The notes under the pieces are model-generated. The model did no database searches. It was not told the origin of the DNA and was given only the letters and a program-made list of their open reading frames with translations. This document shows, piece after piece, positions 23,856 to 30,548 of a DNA stretch of 31,524 nucleotides. The translations under genes were made by a program, and so were the position numbers. Numbering within the stretch: position 1 is the stretch's first letter; every line of letters begins with the position of its first letter. Source of the stretch: a virus; the IMG/VR virus record IMGVR_UViG_3300044950_000323, positions 1 through 31,524 of that record. One strand, written 5' to 3'.

Positions 23856-24473
23856 TCAGCTCCGTGTCAAGGCGGCGTCTGCCATGCGCTCACCGTCCTC
23901 TTTAATTATAGCACTAAACGCCGCTGTGTAGAGGGCATCAAATTCCGCGATACGCTCGGAAGTCTTGAGGAAAGGCATACACTCACGTAAGCAAGCATAC
24001 AGCAAAACCTGTGGCGCGTACTGAGTTGTCCAGTTAGTTTGGTTCTTTGTGCTCAAAGGTTCAGGGCGCTCGTAATACTGGATCTCAAACATGTAGCCCA
24101 TGTTCGGTGTCGGGACTACAAAGAAATGCTCGTAGTCATAGTCAGCATAATAGTAGGGTTGATCAGTTTTAGAAGCGTCCGGCCAGTAGCTTCTAAGAAA
24201 CTCATAACCGCGTTCATATAGGTATTTACGCTCAGCACCAACAACCAAGCTAAAGGACTTGGTTTTACGCCACCGAACAGGTTTAGCAAGCACATTCTGG
24301 CTAAGTGTACCCGACACCGTTCTCATAAATCCGAAGGGTTTGGCTTCCGAGGCAATACGGTTCTCTGCCATCATCACAAAGCGAGGAAGCTGGGATATAA
24401 ATGGAGTATCATCTCGTTCGCAATAATCTTGCAAATCTTGCAATAATGAATCATAAGTCATTGCAGCTGGCAT
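23856..24473 (-). CDS. Tail adaptor / connector-like protein, 205 aa
   Basis: ATG 24473 has GGAG 6 bases upstream; a second Met is at residue 5. The sequence (TYDSLLQDLQDYCERDDTPF then LPRFVMMAENRI at the N-terminus, a beta-rich middle with KPVRWRKTKSF and a helical C-terminus with YAPQVLLYACLRECMPFLK) resembles the adaptor proteins that join the portal to the tail in short-tailed phages (T7 gp11 and SU10-adaptor types). Position between head genes and the fibre supports this. The family assignment is from pattern memory and is moderate. Confidence 0.75.
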   Translation of the reverse strand: MPAAMTYDSLLQDLQDYCERDDTPFISQLPRFVMMAENRIASEAKPFGFMRTVSGTLSQNVLAKPVRWRKTKSFSLVVGAERKYLYERGYEFLRSYWPDASKTDQPYYYADYDYEHFFVVPTPNMGYMFEIQYYERPEPLSTKNQTNWTTQYAPQVLLYACLRECMPFLKTSERIAEFDALYTAAFSAIIKEDGERMADAALTRS

Positions 24474-24476
24474 GTA

Positions 24477-24701
24477 TTACTCCAAGTCTTGTTCTGGTCG
24501 TGGGTATCTTAAGTTGATCACTTCTGTCTGCCTAGCAGGTAAGCGCCACGGGTCTTTCACATCACAACAGTCTTCACATACCCGTAACCCCGGTGAATTA
24601 CCATCAGCACGTAAGTCGTCGTAGCTAAAGCGCATCTTGCAGCGATCACATATTGCAATCGCTGCTGAGCCTTTAGTGGAGACTGGATGATAGAGACCCA
24701 T
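24477..24701 (-). CDS. Small zinc-ribbon protein, 74 aa
   Basis: Two CxxC pairs, CDRC (18-21) and CEDC (42-45), are spaced as in a zinc ribbon. The sequence ends with an ordered Pro/Arg-rich part (VKDPWRLPARQTEVINLRYP). Similar small proteins lie among head and tail genes of podovirus-like phages, role unknown. It overlaps the connector gene by TAATG and ends 3 bases before the adaptor-like gene start, with that gene's SD inside its 3' end. Confidence 0.75.
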   Translation of the reverse strand: MGLYHPVSTKGSAAIAICDRCKMRFSYDDLRADGNSPGLRVCEDCCDVKDPWRLPARQTEVINLRYPRPEQDLE

Positions 24702-25678
24702 TATCTAGTGTACACACCTATGTTCGGTTGGAAGTAAATTGGTGCATCGTCATTCTCACCAGTTTCAACTTCTGCGACCATTGTACCAGCCATTTGCACT
24801 ACTTCAGCACGACGAGCGGGGTCAATACCAGGAAGCTCAAACGATAGACGTACAGCCAGTTGCCAAGTGATAGATTCCAACCACCGAGCAGGTAGTTCCA
24901 AGGTGTCGGTCAACGTGCCGATGTCTTGTAGCTGGCGATGACGGAACAGTACCAGTTGGTTCGTGTCTGCAATAGGTACGGGCCAAACAGTGACCTGCGG
25001 ATCAACCAGCTTTTCAAAGTAGTAGTTAGTGACTGTACCTGACTGAGAGTTCTTGTTTGGTTGGTTTGCGTAATCGTCACGGTTGAATGGCGACGTTACA
25101 ATTTCACGGTTGTTAGTTGACAGGAACAGGTCAGTTACCGTGCCCGTAACGGAAGACAACCGGAATATGTTACCCGTAAGGATAGCCGGTGCGTCAAACC
25201 AAGTGTAGTATCCAACAGCGTTTAGCTCAGAAACTGCAACAGACTTGACAGTGTTCCACGTAACCCCAGCATCATTTGAATACTCAAAGACCACCGGTAA
25301 GGTGGGTTGAACACTGAACTTCACACCATACCGTACAACGGAAGCATCAACTGTCGCGGTGTATTCAGTGGTCGTGTCGACCGCAGTGTAGTCCGGGCGA
25401 ACTGAGTTTGAATGCAGTAGATTGAGAATAGACAACGTACCTACCGGCAGGACATAGGTAGCTTGACCTTCCTTGAGCGGAAGCACTTTGCGATCAATAC
25501 ACCAAAGGTTAAGACCCCGGTTTGTCAAGCTCAACAGGAGCATGTACAGGTCTTCTTTGGCGGTTTCTACCGTCTCGGGGGTCAGTGCTTGGGGCGACAA
25601 ACCACAACGACGAATAGCTTTCTCAAGCAACTTCGCCGTGTTTATCGTAGTTGTGCCGATGGTTCCAGAGGTTGTCAT
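24701..25678 (-). CDS. Head-tail connector or tail protein candidate, 325 aa
   Basis: The N-terminal helical part (about 13-60: TAKLLEKAIRRCGLSPQALT, DLYMLLLSLTNRGLNLW) resembles P22 gp4-like and related head-completion proteins. A long beta-rich insertion (about 85-230) follows, then a helical C-terminus (RWLESITWQLAVRLSFELPG). The ATG has AGAGGA upstream. The position between the small head proteins and the adaptor-like gene fits a connector. Virion association is likely; the exact role is uncertain. Confidence 0.7.
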   Translation of the reverse strand: MTTSGTIGTTTINTAKLLEKAIRRCGLSPQALTPETVETAKEDLYMLLLSLTNRGLNLWCIDRKVLPLKEGQATYVLPVGTLSILNLLHSNSVRPDYTAVDTTTEYTATVDASVVRYGVKFSVQPTLPVVFEYSNDAGVTWNTVKSVAVSELNAVGYYTWFDAPAILTGNIFRLSSVTGTVTDLFLSTNNREIVTSPFNRDDYANQPNKNSQSGTVTNYYFEKLVDPQVTVWPVPIADTNQLVLFRHRQLQDIGTLTDTLELPARWLESITWQLAVRLSFELPGIDPARRAEVVQMAGTMVAEVETGENDDAPIYFQPNIGVYTR

Positions 25679-25687
25679 GACTTCCTC

Positions 25688-25954
25688 TTAGGTGTAAAGA
25701 ACGTTGACCGTACCCGTTACAACAATAAACAGACCGTTCTTAGCAGCAAGCCCAAGACCACCGAAGTGAATAACGTCACCTACAGCTAGGGTCTTAGTAA
25801 AAAGAATCGTACCAGTGGCAGATGTGTTGTCGTAGATAGTGACAGCACCACCAGTCACGGTGGAGATAATCCCGAACAGTCCAGCAGGACCAGTTTTGAT
25901 GATAGCGCCAGCAGTTGTCGCTTGGTTAAAATAACCGATTTTCTCAACACTCAT
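25688..25954 (-). CDS. Small structural protein, 88 aa
   Basis: Beta-rich and hydrophobic (GAIIKTGPAGLFGIISTVTG, AVTIYDNTSATGTILF), like small head-decoration or tail-completion proteins, but not assigned to a family. A strong SD, AAGGAG, precedes ATG. It is preceded by the UUCG-capped hairpin at 25970-25991. Confidence 0.72.
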   Translation of the reverse strand: MSVEKIGYFNQATTAGAIIKTGPAGLFGIISTVTGGAVTIYDNTSATGTILFTKTLAVGDVIHFGGLGLAAKNGLFIVVTGTVNVLYT

Positions 25955-25969
25955 AACAACTCCTTGAAT

Positions 25970-25991
25970 TAGGGGAACCGAAGTTCCCCTA
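25970..25991 (-). other. C(UUCG)G-capped intergenic hairpin
   Basis: On the minus strand TAGGGGAAC (25991-25983) pairs with GTTCCCCTA (25978-25970), a perfect 9-bp stem capped by TTCG closed by C-G, the most stable RNA tetraloop class. It lies between the stop at 26002 and the SD AAGGAG of the 88-residue gene. No U-tract follows, so it may block 3'-5' decay or set an mRNA end rather than terminate. Confidence 0.7.
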
Positions 25992-26001
25992 TTCTAACTT
26001 A

Positions 26002-26442
26002 TTACTGCGTTTTCAGCGAATAAACGAAGATCACATTGGTAAGACCCACTGCGGTCGGAGTACCAAGTGCCATACGGATATAGATCGCTGCGTCGGTTTG
26101 ACCCGAGTTGCGCACCAAGTTGTTGATGGCAGTAAGCTGAGCAGCCGTGAACGTCGGACGAATACGAACACCAGTCGTCACCGTAGTAGCCGAAGCAATT
26201 TCAGTACCGGTAGCTGAAGAGGTACCAATAGAGATTGCGGCGGAAGCTGAGGTGTGAGCGGTAAGCGTGTCCATGATGATGTCAACGATCTGCGCACCTT
26301 CCGGCAGGTAAGTCGTAACATCGACGTTAGCCAGTACAGCGGCTTGCATCGGTACGGTCTTGCTGACCAGACTGTAACCAGCATCACGAGCCGGAGTTGG
26401 GGTGCTACCTTGAGAGATAGCGCCTTGCATGTATGTACCCAT
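26002..26442 (-). CDS. Putative head or decoration protein, 146 aa
   Basis: It follows the major capsid gene. It is rich in Ala, Thr and Ser with regular beta-strand patterns (PMQAAVLANVDVTTYLPEGA, IVDIIMDTLTAHTS), as in capsid decoration proteins, but no family is recognised. ATG 26442 has the strong SD AAGGAG, which is buried in an 11-bp inverted repeat shared with the sequence just after the capsid stop codon, so its translation is probably coupled to that of the capsid protein. Confidence 0.75.
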   Translation of the reverse strand: MGTYMQGAISQGSTPTPARDAGYSLVSKTVPMQAAVLANVDVTTYLPEGAQIVDIIMDTLTAHTSASAAISIGTSSATGTEIASATTVTTGVRIRPTFTAAQLTAINNLVRNSGQTDAAIYIRMALGTPTAVGLTNVIFVYSLKTQ

Positions 26443-26489
26443 TTGAATCTCCTTAAAAGTCCGGGAGCCTAGACCCCCGGAGATTCAAA
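26442..26489 (-). promoter_or_regulatory. SD-hiding inverted repeat after the capsid gene
   Basis: TTTGAATCTCC (26489-26479 on the minus strand) is fully complementary to GGAGATTCAAA (26452-26442), which includes the SD core and the A of the next ATG. Between them TCCGGGGG (26481-26474) can pair with CTCCCGGA (26467-26460) and is followed by CTTTT, a weak terminator-like hairpin. The 5' arm begins 1 base after the capsid stop codon, so terminating ribosomes would cover it and free the SD. Confidence 0.7.
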
Positions 26490-26490
26490 A

Positions 26491-27402
26491 TTATACGCCA
26501 GCGTTGCCGAACATGTTGCGCCAGTCGGTCCAACCAGAGCCGAAGCGCATGGTAGACTTGTAGCGAACGCTGTCGGTCTCGAAGTCACCTTCCATAGCCT
26601 TTTCAAGCTTACGACGCCAGAGAACTTTCAAACCATCACGAGCATCGGTCTGAACGAACCAAGCATTCGGCGAGGTCAAACGGCTCAGAACCACAGCCTT
26701 GTCAACCAGTGAGCTGGAAGACTTGATCGGGTTCAGGTCGTTGTTGTTGGTACCGGCACGAAGGACGGACTTCAACAGGACTTCGGCTTGCAGCATGTTG
26801 GACGGATGCACAACCAGCTTCTTCGGCGTCAAACGGATACGCTTACCACGGCTGTCTTGAGCTTGACGAATTTGGATCAGAGACTGTTCCAAAGAGGTCT
26901 GCGACAGAGCGGCAGAGGTAAGGACGTTAGACTGAACGCCAGTGATAACCGGGTGTGAAGCAGAAATCAGAGCAACACCGTCGCCGCCAGCATACGAGGC
27001 AGTAAAGGCACGGTTCAAGTGGTTAGCGGTAACCGTTTCCAGGGTCTCGTCCATAGCCTGAGCAAGGTGCTTAGACATGGTGGAACCGACACGGATGTGG
27101 TCGCCGTCTTCAACAAGAACTTTGGTCAGAGCGAAAGCCAGACCATAGACGTCGTAGGTGTAACGCTTGACGTACAACTGACCGCCTTCGTCATAGGTAA
27201 TAGCCTGACCGTCCGGGAGGATCGGTGCAGCGCCCATACCGTACAGGACAACTTCTTCGTGGTAAGCGCGTGGCGTACCGTTTTCTTCGGTGAAGATTTG
27301 CTTGTATTCGTCGGTACGCTGGTCATACACGCCGTCGAAAGATTGGTTCAGGATCGGCTCAACGATGGAGCGAAACTGAGTACTACGCATAATTGCACCC
27401 AT
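26491..27402 (-). CDS. Major capsid protein (HK97-fold)
   Basis: 303 residues forming the head shell. It resembles the Mu gpT-like family of major head proteins: an N-terminal RSTQFRSIVEP, ALTKVLVEDGD, then ISASHPVITGVQSN, AALSQTSLEQSLIQIRQAQD, RIRLTPKKLVVHPSN, AWFVQTDARDGLK and a C-terminal MRFGSGWTDWRN. ATG 27402 has AAGGAG 7 bases upstream; a second Met is at residue 5. The gene follows scaffold and co-chaperonin genes, the expected head-assembly order. The mRNA structure directly after its stop probably limits or couples expression of the next gene. Confidence 0.9.
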   Translation of the reverse strand: MGAIMRSTQFRSIVEPILNQSFDGVYDQRTDEYKQIFTEENGTPRAYHEEVVLYGMGAAPILPDGQAITYDEGGQLYVKRYTYDVYGLAFALTKVLVEDGDHIRVGSTMSKHLAQAMDETLETVTANHLNRAFTASYAGGDGVALISASHPVITGVQSNVLTSAALSQTSLEQSLIQIRQAQDSRGKRIRLTPKKLVVHPSNMLQAEVLLKSVLRAGTNNNDLNPIKSSSSLVDKAVVLSRLTSPNAWFVQTDARDGLKVLWRRKLEKAMEGDFETDSVRYKSTMRFGSGWTDWRNMFGNAGV

Positions 27403-27413
27403 TTCAATACTCC

Positions 27414-27989
27414 TTAGATGGCGGCTTTATTGACCACGTACACATGCTGAGCAATTTGTACGAGAACAGTTGGGATGGTGTTGTTGGTTGCATCGTAGAT
27501 GCCTTCCGGACCAAAACCGATAATACGGAATTGACCTTGAGCAGCAGCAGCTTTCAACGTGAGGTTCAGTGACATCGTGGACTGACCAGTGGCGGCGTTA
27601 ACCGTACCAGCAACCAAGTCAGCCTGAGCACCAATGGCGGTCTGTACGTAGGTGGAAGCAGCACCAGAAACCTGAACTTCGTAGACTTCATCCGGATCAT
27701 CGTACACATAAGCGACGATGTTGGTAGCGCCAGTGACAGCACCCGGCCAGTTCTTGGAGATGGTCGGCTTACCGGTGGCATCATTGTACTGGACGCCAGC
27801 AAAGATACCAATGAGGTCGGTGGTACCAGCGGGACCAAGGTTGAGGGTACCGTCAGTGTTCAGGGTGACTGCGTCACCATAACCGATGGCGGTGTTGTAA
27901 GAGTTGGTAATGGTGTATGCGTTAGCACGGGAAATGCCCGTAGGGTGCTTACGCAGTGCAAAACCAAAAGGAGCGGCGACGTTTGCCAT
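27414..27989 (-). CDS. Head protein (decoration type), 191 aa
   Basis: The pattern MANVAAPFGFALRKHPTG, then YGDAVTL, LIGIFAGVQYND, KNWPGAVTG and AYVYDDPDEVYEVQ is that of a small beta-rich head protein found upstream of the major capsid gene in several short-tailed phages. It is probably a minor capsid or decoration protein; the role is inferred. The ATG is preceded by AAAGGAAG, and its stop codon overlaps the SD of the capsid gene (CTAAGGAG). Confidence 0.78.
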   Translation of the reverse strand: MANVAAPFGFALRKHPTGISRANAYTITNSYNTAIGYGDAVTLNTDGTLNLGPAGTTDLIGIFAGVQYNDATGKPTISKNWPGAVTGATNIVAYVYDDPDEVYEVQVSGAASTYVQTAIGAQADLVAGTVNAATGQSTMSLNLTLKAAAAQGQFRIIGFGPEGIYDATNNTIPTVLVQIAQHVYVVNKAAI

Positions 27990-28001
27990 AATTTACTTCC
28001 T

Positions 28002-28559
28002 TTAAGCGAAATGGGCGGGACGGACTCGTCTGGCAAGGGAGTCGAAACCTTCCACTTGACCCAGATTCTTTCCGTTACTGTCTTGTTGAGAGATGTTTTC
28101 AGCCGCATTCGCACGTAGGATCTCTTCTTCTTCCATCGGGCGCTCGTAGTGGAAAACATTCATGATTTCCTGGTAGAGCTCTTCCTCGATCTTAAACAGA
28201 AGCATCTCGTTACATGCAACGCAACCTTCAAATTCACCCTCATTTACCGTGTACTGGGAGAAGCCGGGAATCTCGTTGACTTTCACAGGCACGTAACCCT
28301 TCTGCATCCGCTTGTAGATTGGATCAGTAGAGTTGCTCGTGGAAAGCCAGCAATAATGCCAACCTTCAACCTTCGGCGGGTTAGGTAACACGTCCTGAGC
28401 CCACTCAGAACGAATCATGCGGCGTCGTTCTTCTAGGGTCGTTGCGGTACCATCAGTTTGGGTGCGTGAGGCGTCAGCCTCTACGCGATCTCCGCGAACG
28501 GGTGTAGCAGTAGACTTTTTCAGTCTGTCGTCGCCACCAGTAAATTTGTTATCGCTCAT
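28002..28559 (-). CDS. Conserved head-region protein, 185 aa
   Basis: No named family. Polar, disordered N-terminus (about 1-40), then a compact part with WHYCWLSTSNSTDPIYKRMQ and EGCVACNEMLLFKIEEELYQ, and a charged helical C-terminus ending RRVRPAHFA. Strong SD AAAGGAG. Its place between the scaffold-like gene and the head genes indicates a part in head assembly; it may be a minor head protein. Confidence 0.72.
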   Translation of the reverse strand: MSDNKFTGGDDRLKKSTATPVRGDRVEADASRTQTDGTATTLEERRRMIRSEWAQDVLPNPPKVEGWHYCWLSTSNSTDPIYKRMQKGYVPVKVNEIPGFSQYTVNEGEFEGCVACNEMLLFKIEEELYQEIMNVFHYERPMEEEEILRANAAENISQQDSNGKNLGQVEGFDSLARRVRPAHFA

Positions 28560-28571
28560 CAGATCGCTCCT

Positions 28572-29516
28572 TTAACCTTGATTCTGTTTATCGTAATCTC
28601 TGAAACGCTTCACGGCTTCAGCACGTTGTTTAGGGTCATCCCAAATACCCGCATCTTTCAGAGCCGAAACTCTGTCAGCTGAGAGCTTGTAAGAGCCTGA
28701 ATTACCGCTGTTACCGCTTTCACGTCCCGACCCAGTAACCACAGACCGAGGCTTGTTACTGGTAATTTTATCACGAGTTACACGGTGTGGCAGGTATTTT
28801 TTAACTCGGGAGTCAAGTTCCTCCCAATACTGAGAGGTAGTAGGATCCCAGCCCTCCTGTGCCAAACGCTGGTCAAGTTTCATGACAATTTCAGAGTCTT
28901 GATCAGAAGCTGAGGCGTCATACCAGGAGTTTCGCTCCATCCACTTCTGAGCATTGGAGATCAGTCGGGGATCTAGAGCTTGTGGGGTGGACTGGCGCTG
29001 TTTGAGATTTCTTTCAATACCCACCAGTTCGTCGAACTTGCGTTGTGACTGGATAAGCTTCTCAGTAGCATCGGCCACAGCGGCTCCGTTACCTGCTTCA
29101 GTGGCAATACGGATCTGATCTTTGAAGAAGGCGTAGGACTGTGCCGTTTGCTTCTTGGCATTTTCCAGTTGAGCCATTTCAGAACCAGTGTTGCGGCGCT
29201 CAATACCATCAACCTTACCACGAAGTTCGTTGATGATAGCATCTCGTGAAGCCAACTCACGACGAAGTGTGTCTTCACGGTTACGCTGGGATTCTTTGCG
29301 GTGCTTGCGTTCCTCGCGGCGACGGGCGCGGATTGCTTCACGCTCTTCATCATCATCAGCGTCGTTGAGCTCCTTGTCACCGGACTCACTAGCCAGTGGG
29401 GGCTCACTATCGTCGGAGGAAGTCTCAGAGTCGTCCAGCTCTTCTTTATCATTTACTGCTTCGGAGATCTTCTCCTCACCAGATTCGATGTCAATTTCAA
29501 TGTCTTGTTCAGCCAT
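28572..29516 (-). CDS. Scaffold-like protein, 314 aa
   Basis: Very acidic N-terminus (about 1-57, Asp/Glu/Ser-rich), then a long charged coiled coil (about 58-110, EEREAIRARRREERKHRKES) and further helices to 170. The C-terminal half has WMERNSWYDAS and AQEGWDPTTSQYWEELDSR, a pattern found in podovirus scaffold or capsid-assembly proteins. The position just upstream of the head genes agrees. Such proteins guide procapsid assembly and leave before maturation. SD AAGGGGA. The assignment rests on composition and place more than on a known motif. Confidence 0.75.
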   Translation of the reverse strand: MAEQDIEIDIESGEEKISEAVNDKEELDDSETSSDDSEPPLASESGDKELNDADDDEEREAIRARRREERKHRKESQRNREDTLRRELASRDAIINELRGKVDGIERRNTGSEMAQLENAKKQTAQSYAFFKDQIRIATEAGNGAAVADATEKLIQSQRKFDELVGIERNLKQRQSTPQALDPRLISNAQKWMERNSWYDASASDQDSEIVMKLDQRLAQEGWDPTTSQYWEELDSRVKKYLPHRVTRDKITSNKPRSVVTGSGRESGNSGNSGSYKLSADRVSALKDAGIWDDPKQRAEAVKRFRDYDKQNQG

Positions 29517-29527
29517 TCTAGTTCCCC

Positions 29528-29935
29528 TTAAAGTATGTCGTCAAGTTCTTCAAACGCATCAGGATCGACGCGTGCAATGATTTCGTGGTCTTGGAAAAGG
29601 CAGAAGAGCGCTGTGTCTTCGGTACCTGGAATCTTGCGTTCGAAACGGTCACCACCGTACTTGGGTAAGCGGATATAGTGACCGGGACGCGCCCACACTC
29701 CCTCAGGCCAAAGATTACCGTTCTCACGGTTGCGGAAAGCGATGGGACCAATTTCAACGACCTTACCCAACTGGGTAGTGACCTTGTTGAACTGTTTGGT
29801 GTCCTCTACCAATACGATACCAGAGGTGGTCTTAGACCGCACGGTACGCAACTGGATAAGCACACGGGTACCTAACGGATGTACGCCGGGGTCGACTACG
29901 GGAAATGCGTCTTCTAGCTTTGATGCTGGAATCAT
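29528..29935 (-). CDS. GroES-like co-chaperonin, 135 aa
   Basis: Resembles GroES through HPLGTRVLIQL (19-29), the mobile-loop motif TSGIVL (37-42) that contacts GroEL, and a C-terminal strand (ALFCLF ... IIARVD) matching the GroES end. At 135 residues it is longer than GroES (about 97), with extra residues at the N-terminus and an insertion (NRENGNLWPEGVWARPGHYI) in the middle. Phage co-chaperonins such as T4 gp31 replace GroES for folding the capsid protein; the place directly before scaffold and capsid genes fits this. ATG 29935 has AGGAG 6 bases upstream; the leader folds into the structure at 29949-30018. Confidence 0.85.
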   Translation of the reverse strand: MIPASKLEDAFPVVDPGVHPLGTRVLIQLRTVRSKTTSGIVLVEDTKQFNKVTTQLGKVVEIGPIAFRNRENGNLWPEGVWARPGHYIRLPKYGGDRFERKIPGTEDTALFCLFQDHEIIARVDPDAFEELDDIL

Positions 29936-29948
29936 ACGATTCTCCTAA

Positions 29949-30018
29949 TGCTCCACTTTAAGGGGCTGTCTCGTGAAGCGTGGAGCACACTTCCTTCTCC
30001 GTCGAGAAGTGAGACAGC
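29949..30018 (-). ncRNA. Three-way-junction leader RNA with alternative helix
   Basis: On the minus strand GCTGTCTC (30018-30011) closes on GAGACAGC (29972-29965). Inside are two adjacent hairpins: CTTCTC/GAGAAG (30009-30004 / 29999-29994, loop GACG) and GAAGTGTG/CACGCTTC (29993-29986 / 29982-29975, loop CTC), the latter with one pair that is G-U only on this strand. Only 3 junction bases stay unpaired. TGCTCCAC (29987-29980), across the tip of the second hairpin, can instead pair with GTGGAGCA (29956-29949), 2 bases before the SD of the co-chaperonin gene. No U-tract. Function inferred. Confidence 0.6.
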
Positions 30019-30023
30019 TTGAC

Positions 30024-30209
30024 TTACTTGTCCATCTCTTCCAGTTTGTTAGTGAGTACATCTAGCGCAAAGCGAATACCTTCGGCCTTACCTTGTAGTT
30101 TACCTGCGTGATACAATGAGTCTAGGTTGGCTACAAGTAAGTCGTCCGACAGGTTCTTTAGCGCCAGTTGTAGCTCACCAATGTAAGTCAGGAAGAAGCG
30201 ATCAGACAT
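30024..30209 (-). CDS. Hypothetical protein, 61 aa
   Basis: Small helical protein (FFLTYIGELQLALKNLSDDL, then LQGKAEGIRFALDVLTNKLE), likely a helical hairpin or coiled coil. Function unknown. It begins in a TAATG overlap with the previous small gene and ends 6 bases before the structured leader of the co-chaperonin gene. Confidence 0.68.
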   Translation of the reverse strand: MSDRFFLTYIGELQLALKNLSDDLLVANLDSLYHAGKLQGKAEGIRFALDVLTNKLEEMDK

Positions 30210-30385
30210 TATTTCTTGGGGGTTTTCTTAGGAGCCGGGGATTCTTCACCCACCAAAGTAACTTTGACTTTCGAGGTGTCGCAGCTACCAAAGCGAATAT
30301 TGATGAACTGTTCAACAGTTTCTGCGCTAGACTCGTTCTCTATGCGCTCTTCACCGTTGGAGTAAGTAACATTGAACTGTGCCAT
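30209..30385 (-). CDS. Hypothetical protein, 58 aa
   Basis: A short gene with ATG at 30385 and TAATG overlaps at both ends. The product starts MAQFNVTYSNGEERIENESS, a beta-strand and turn pattern, continues VEQFINIRFGS, and ends with a Lys/Pro tail (PAPKKTPKK). Not recognised. The exact stop-start overlaps with both neighbours are the main support that it is translated. Confidence 0.65.
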   Translation of the reverse strand: MAQFNVTYSNGEERIENESSAETVEQFINIRFGSCDTSKVKVTLVGEESPAPKKTPKK

Positions 30386-30540
30386 TATTTCTTAACCTTT
30401 CCACCACACTTGAGACCTTTTTCTTTAAGGGCTTTCTTGATGAGCGTCTTGTCTTGCTTGACGTCGTCGTGAACCATCCCGCCTTTCTTGAAACACTTAA
30501 CTTGGCTTTGACCGCCAAGTTGCTTTGCCAGTGAACCCAT
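30385..30540 (-). CDS. Hypothetical basic protein, 51 aa
   Basis: A short gene with ATG at 30540 and AGGAG 5 bases before it. The product is Lys/Gly-rich with two cysteines (QVKCFKKGGMVHDD and KGLKCGGKVKK). Its stop overlaps the next start (TAATG). Function unknown; the basic nature could allow nucleic-acid contact in the virion. Confidence 0.65.
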   Translation of the reverse strand: MGSLAKQLGGQSQVKCFKKGGMVHDDVKQDKTLIKKALKEKGLKCGGKVKK

Positions 30541-30548
30541 GTTAGCTC

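Noticed and set aside
26487-26492. Minus-strand TATAAT overlapping the capsid stop codon
   Set aside because: No TG extension and no acceptable -35; the bases are accounted for by the stop codon and the inverted repeat.
29949-30018. Hammerhead-like ribozyme or purine-riboswitch reading of the three-way junction
   Set aside because: The conserved hammerhead core (CUGAUGA, GAAA) and the long junction strands of purine riboswitches are absent.
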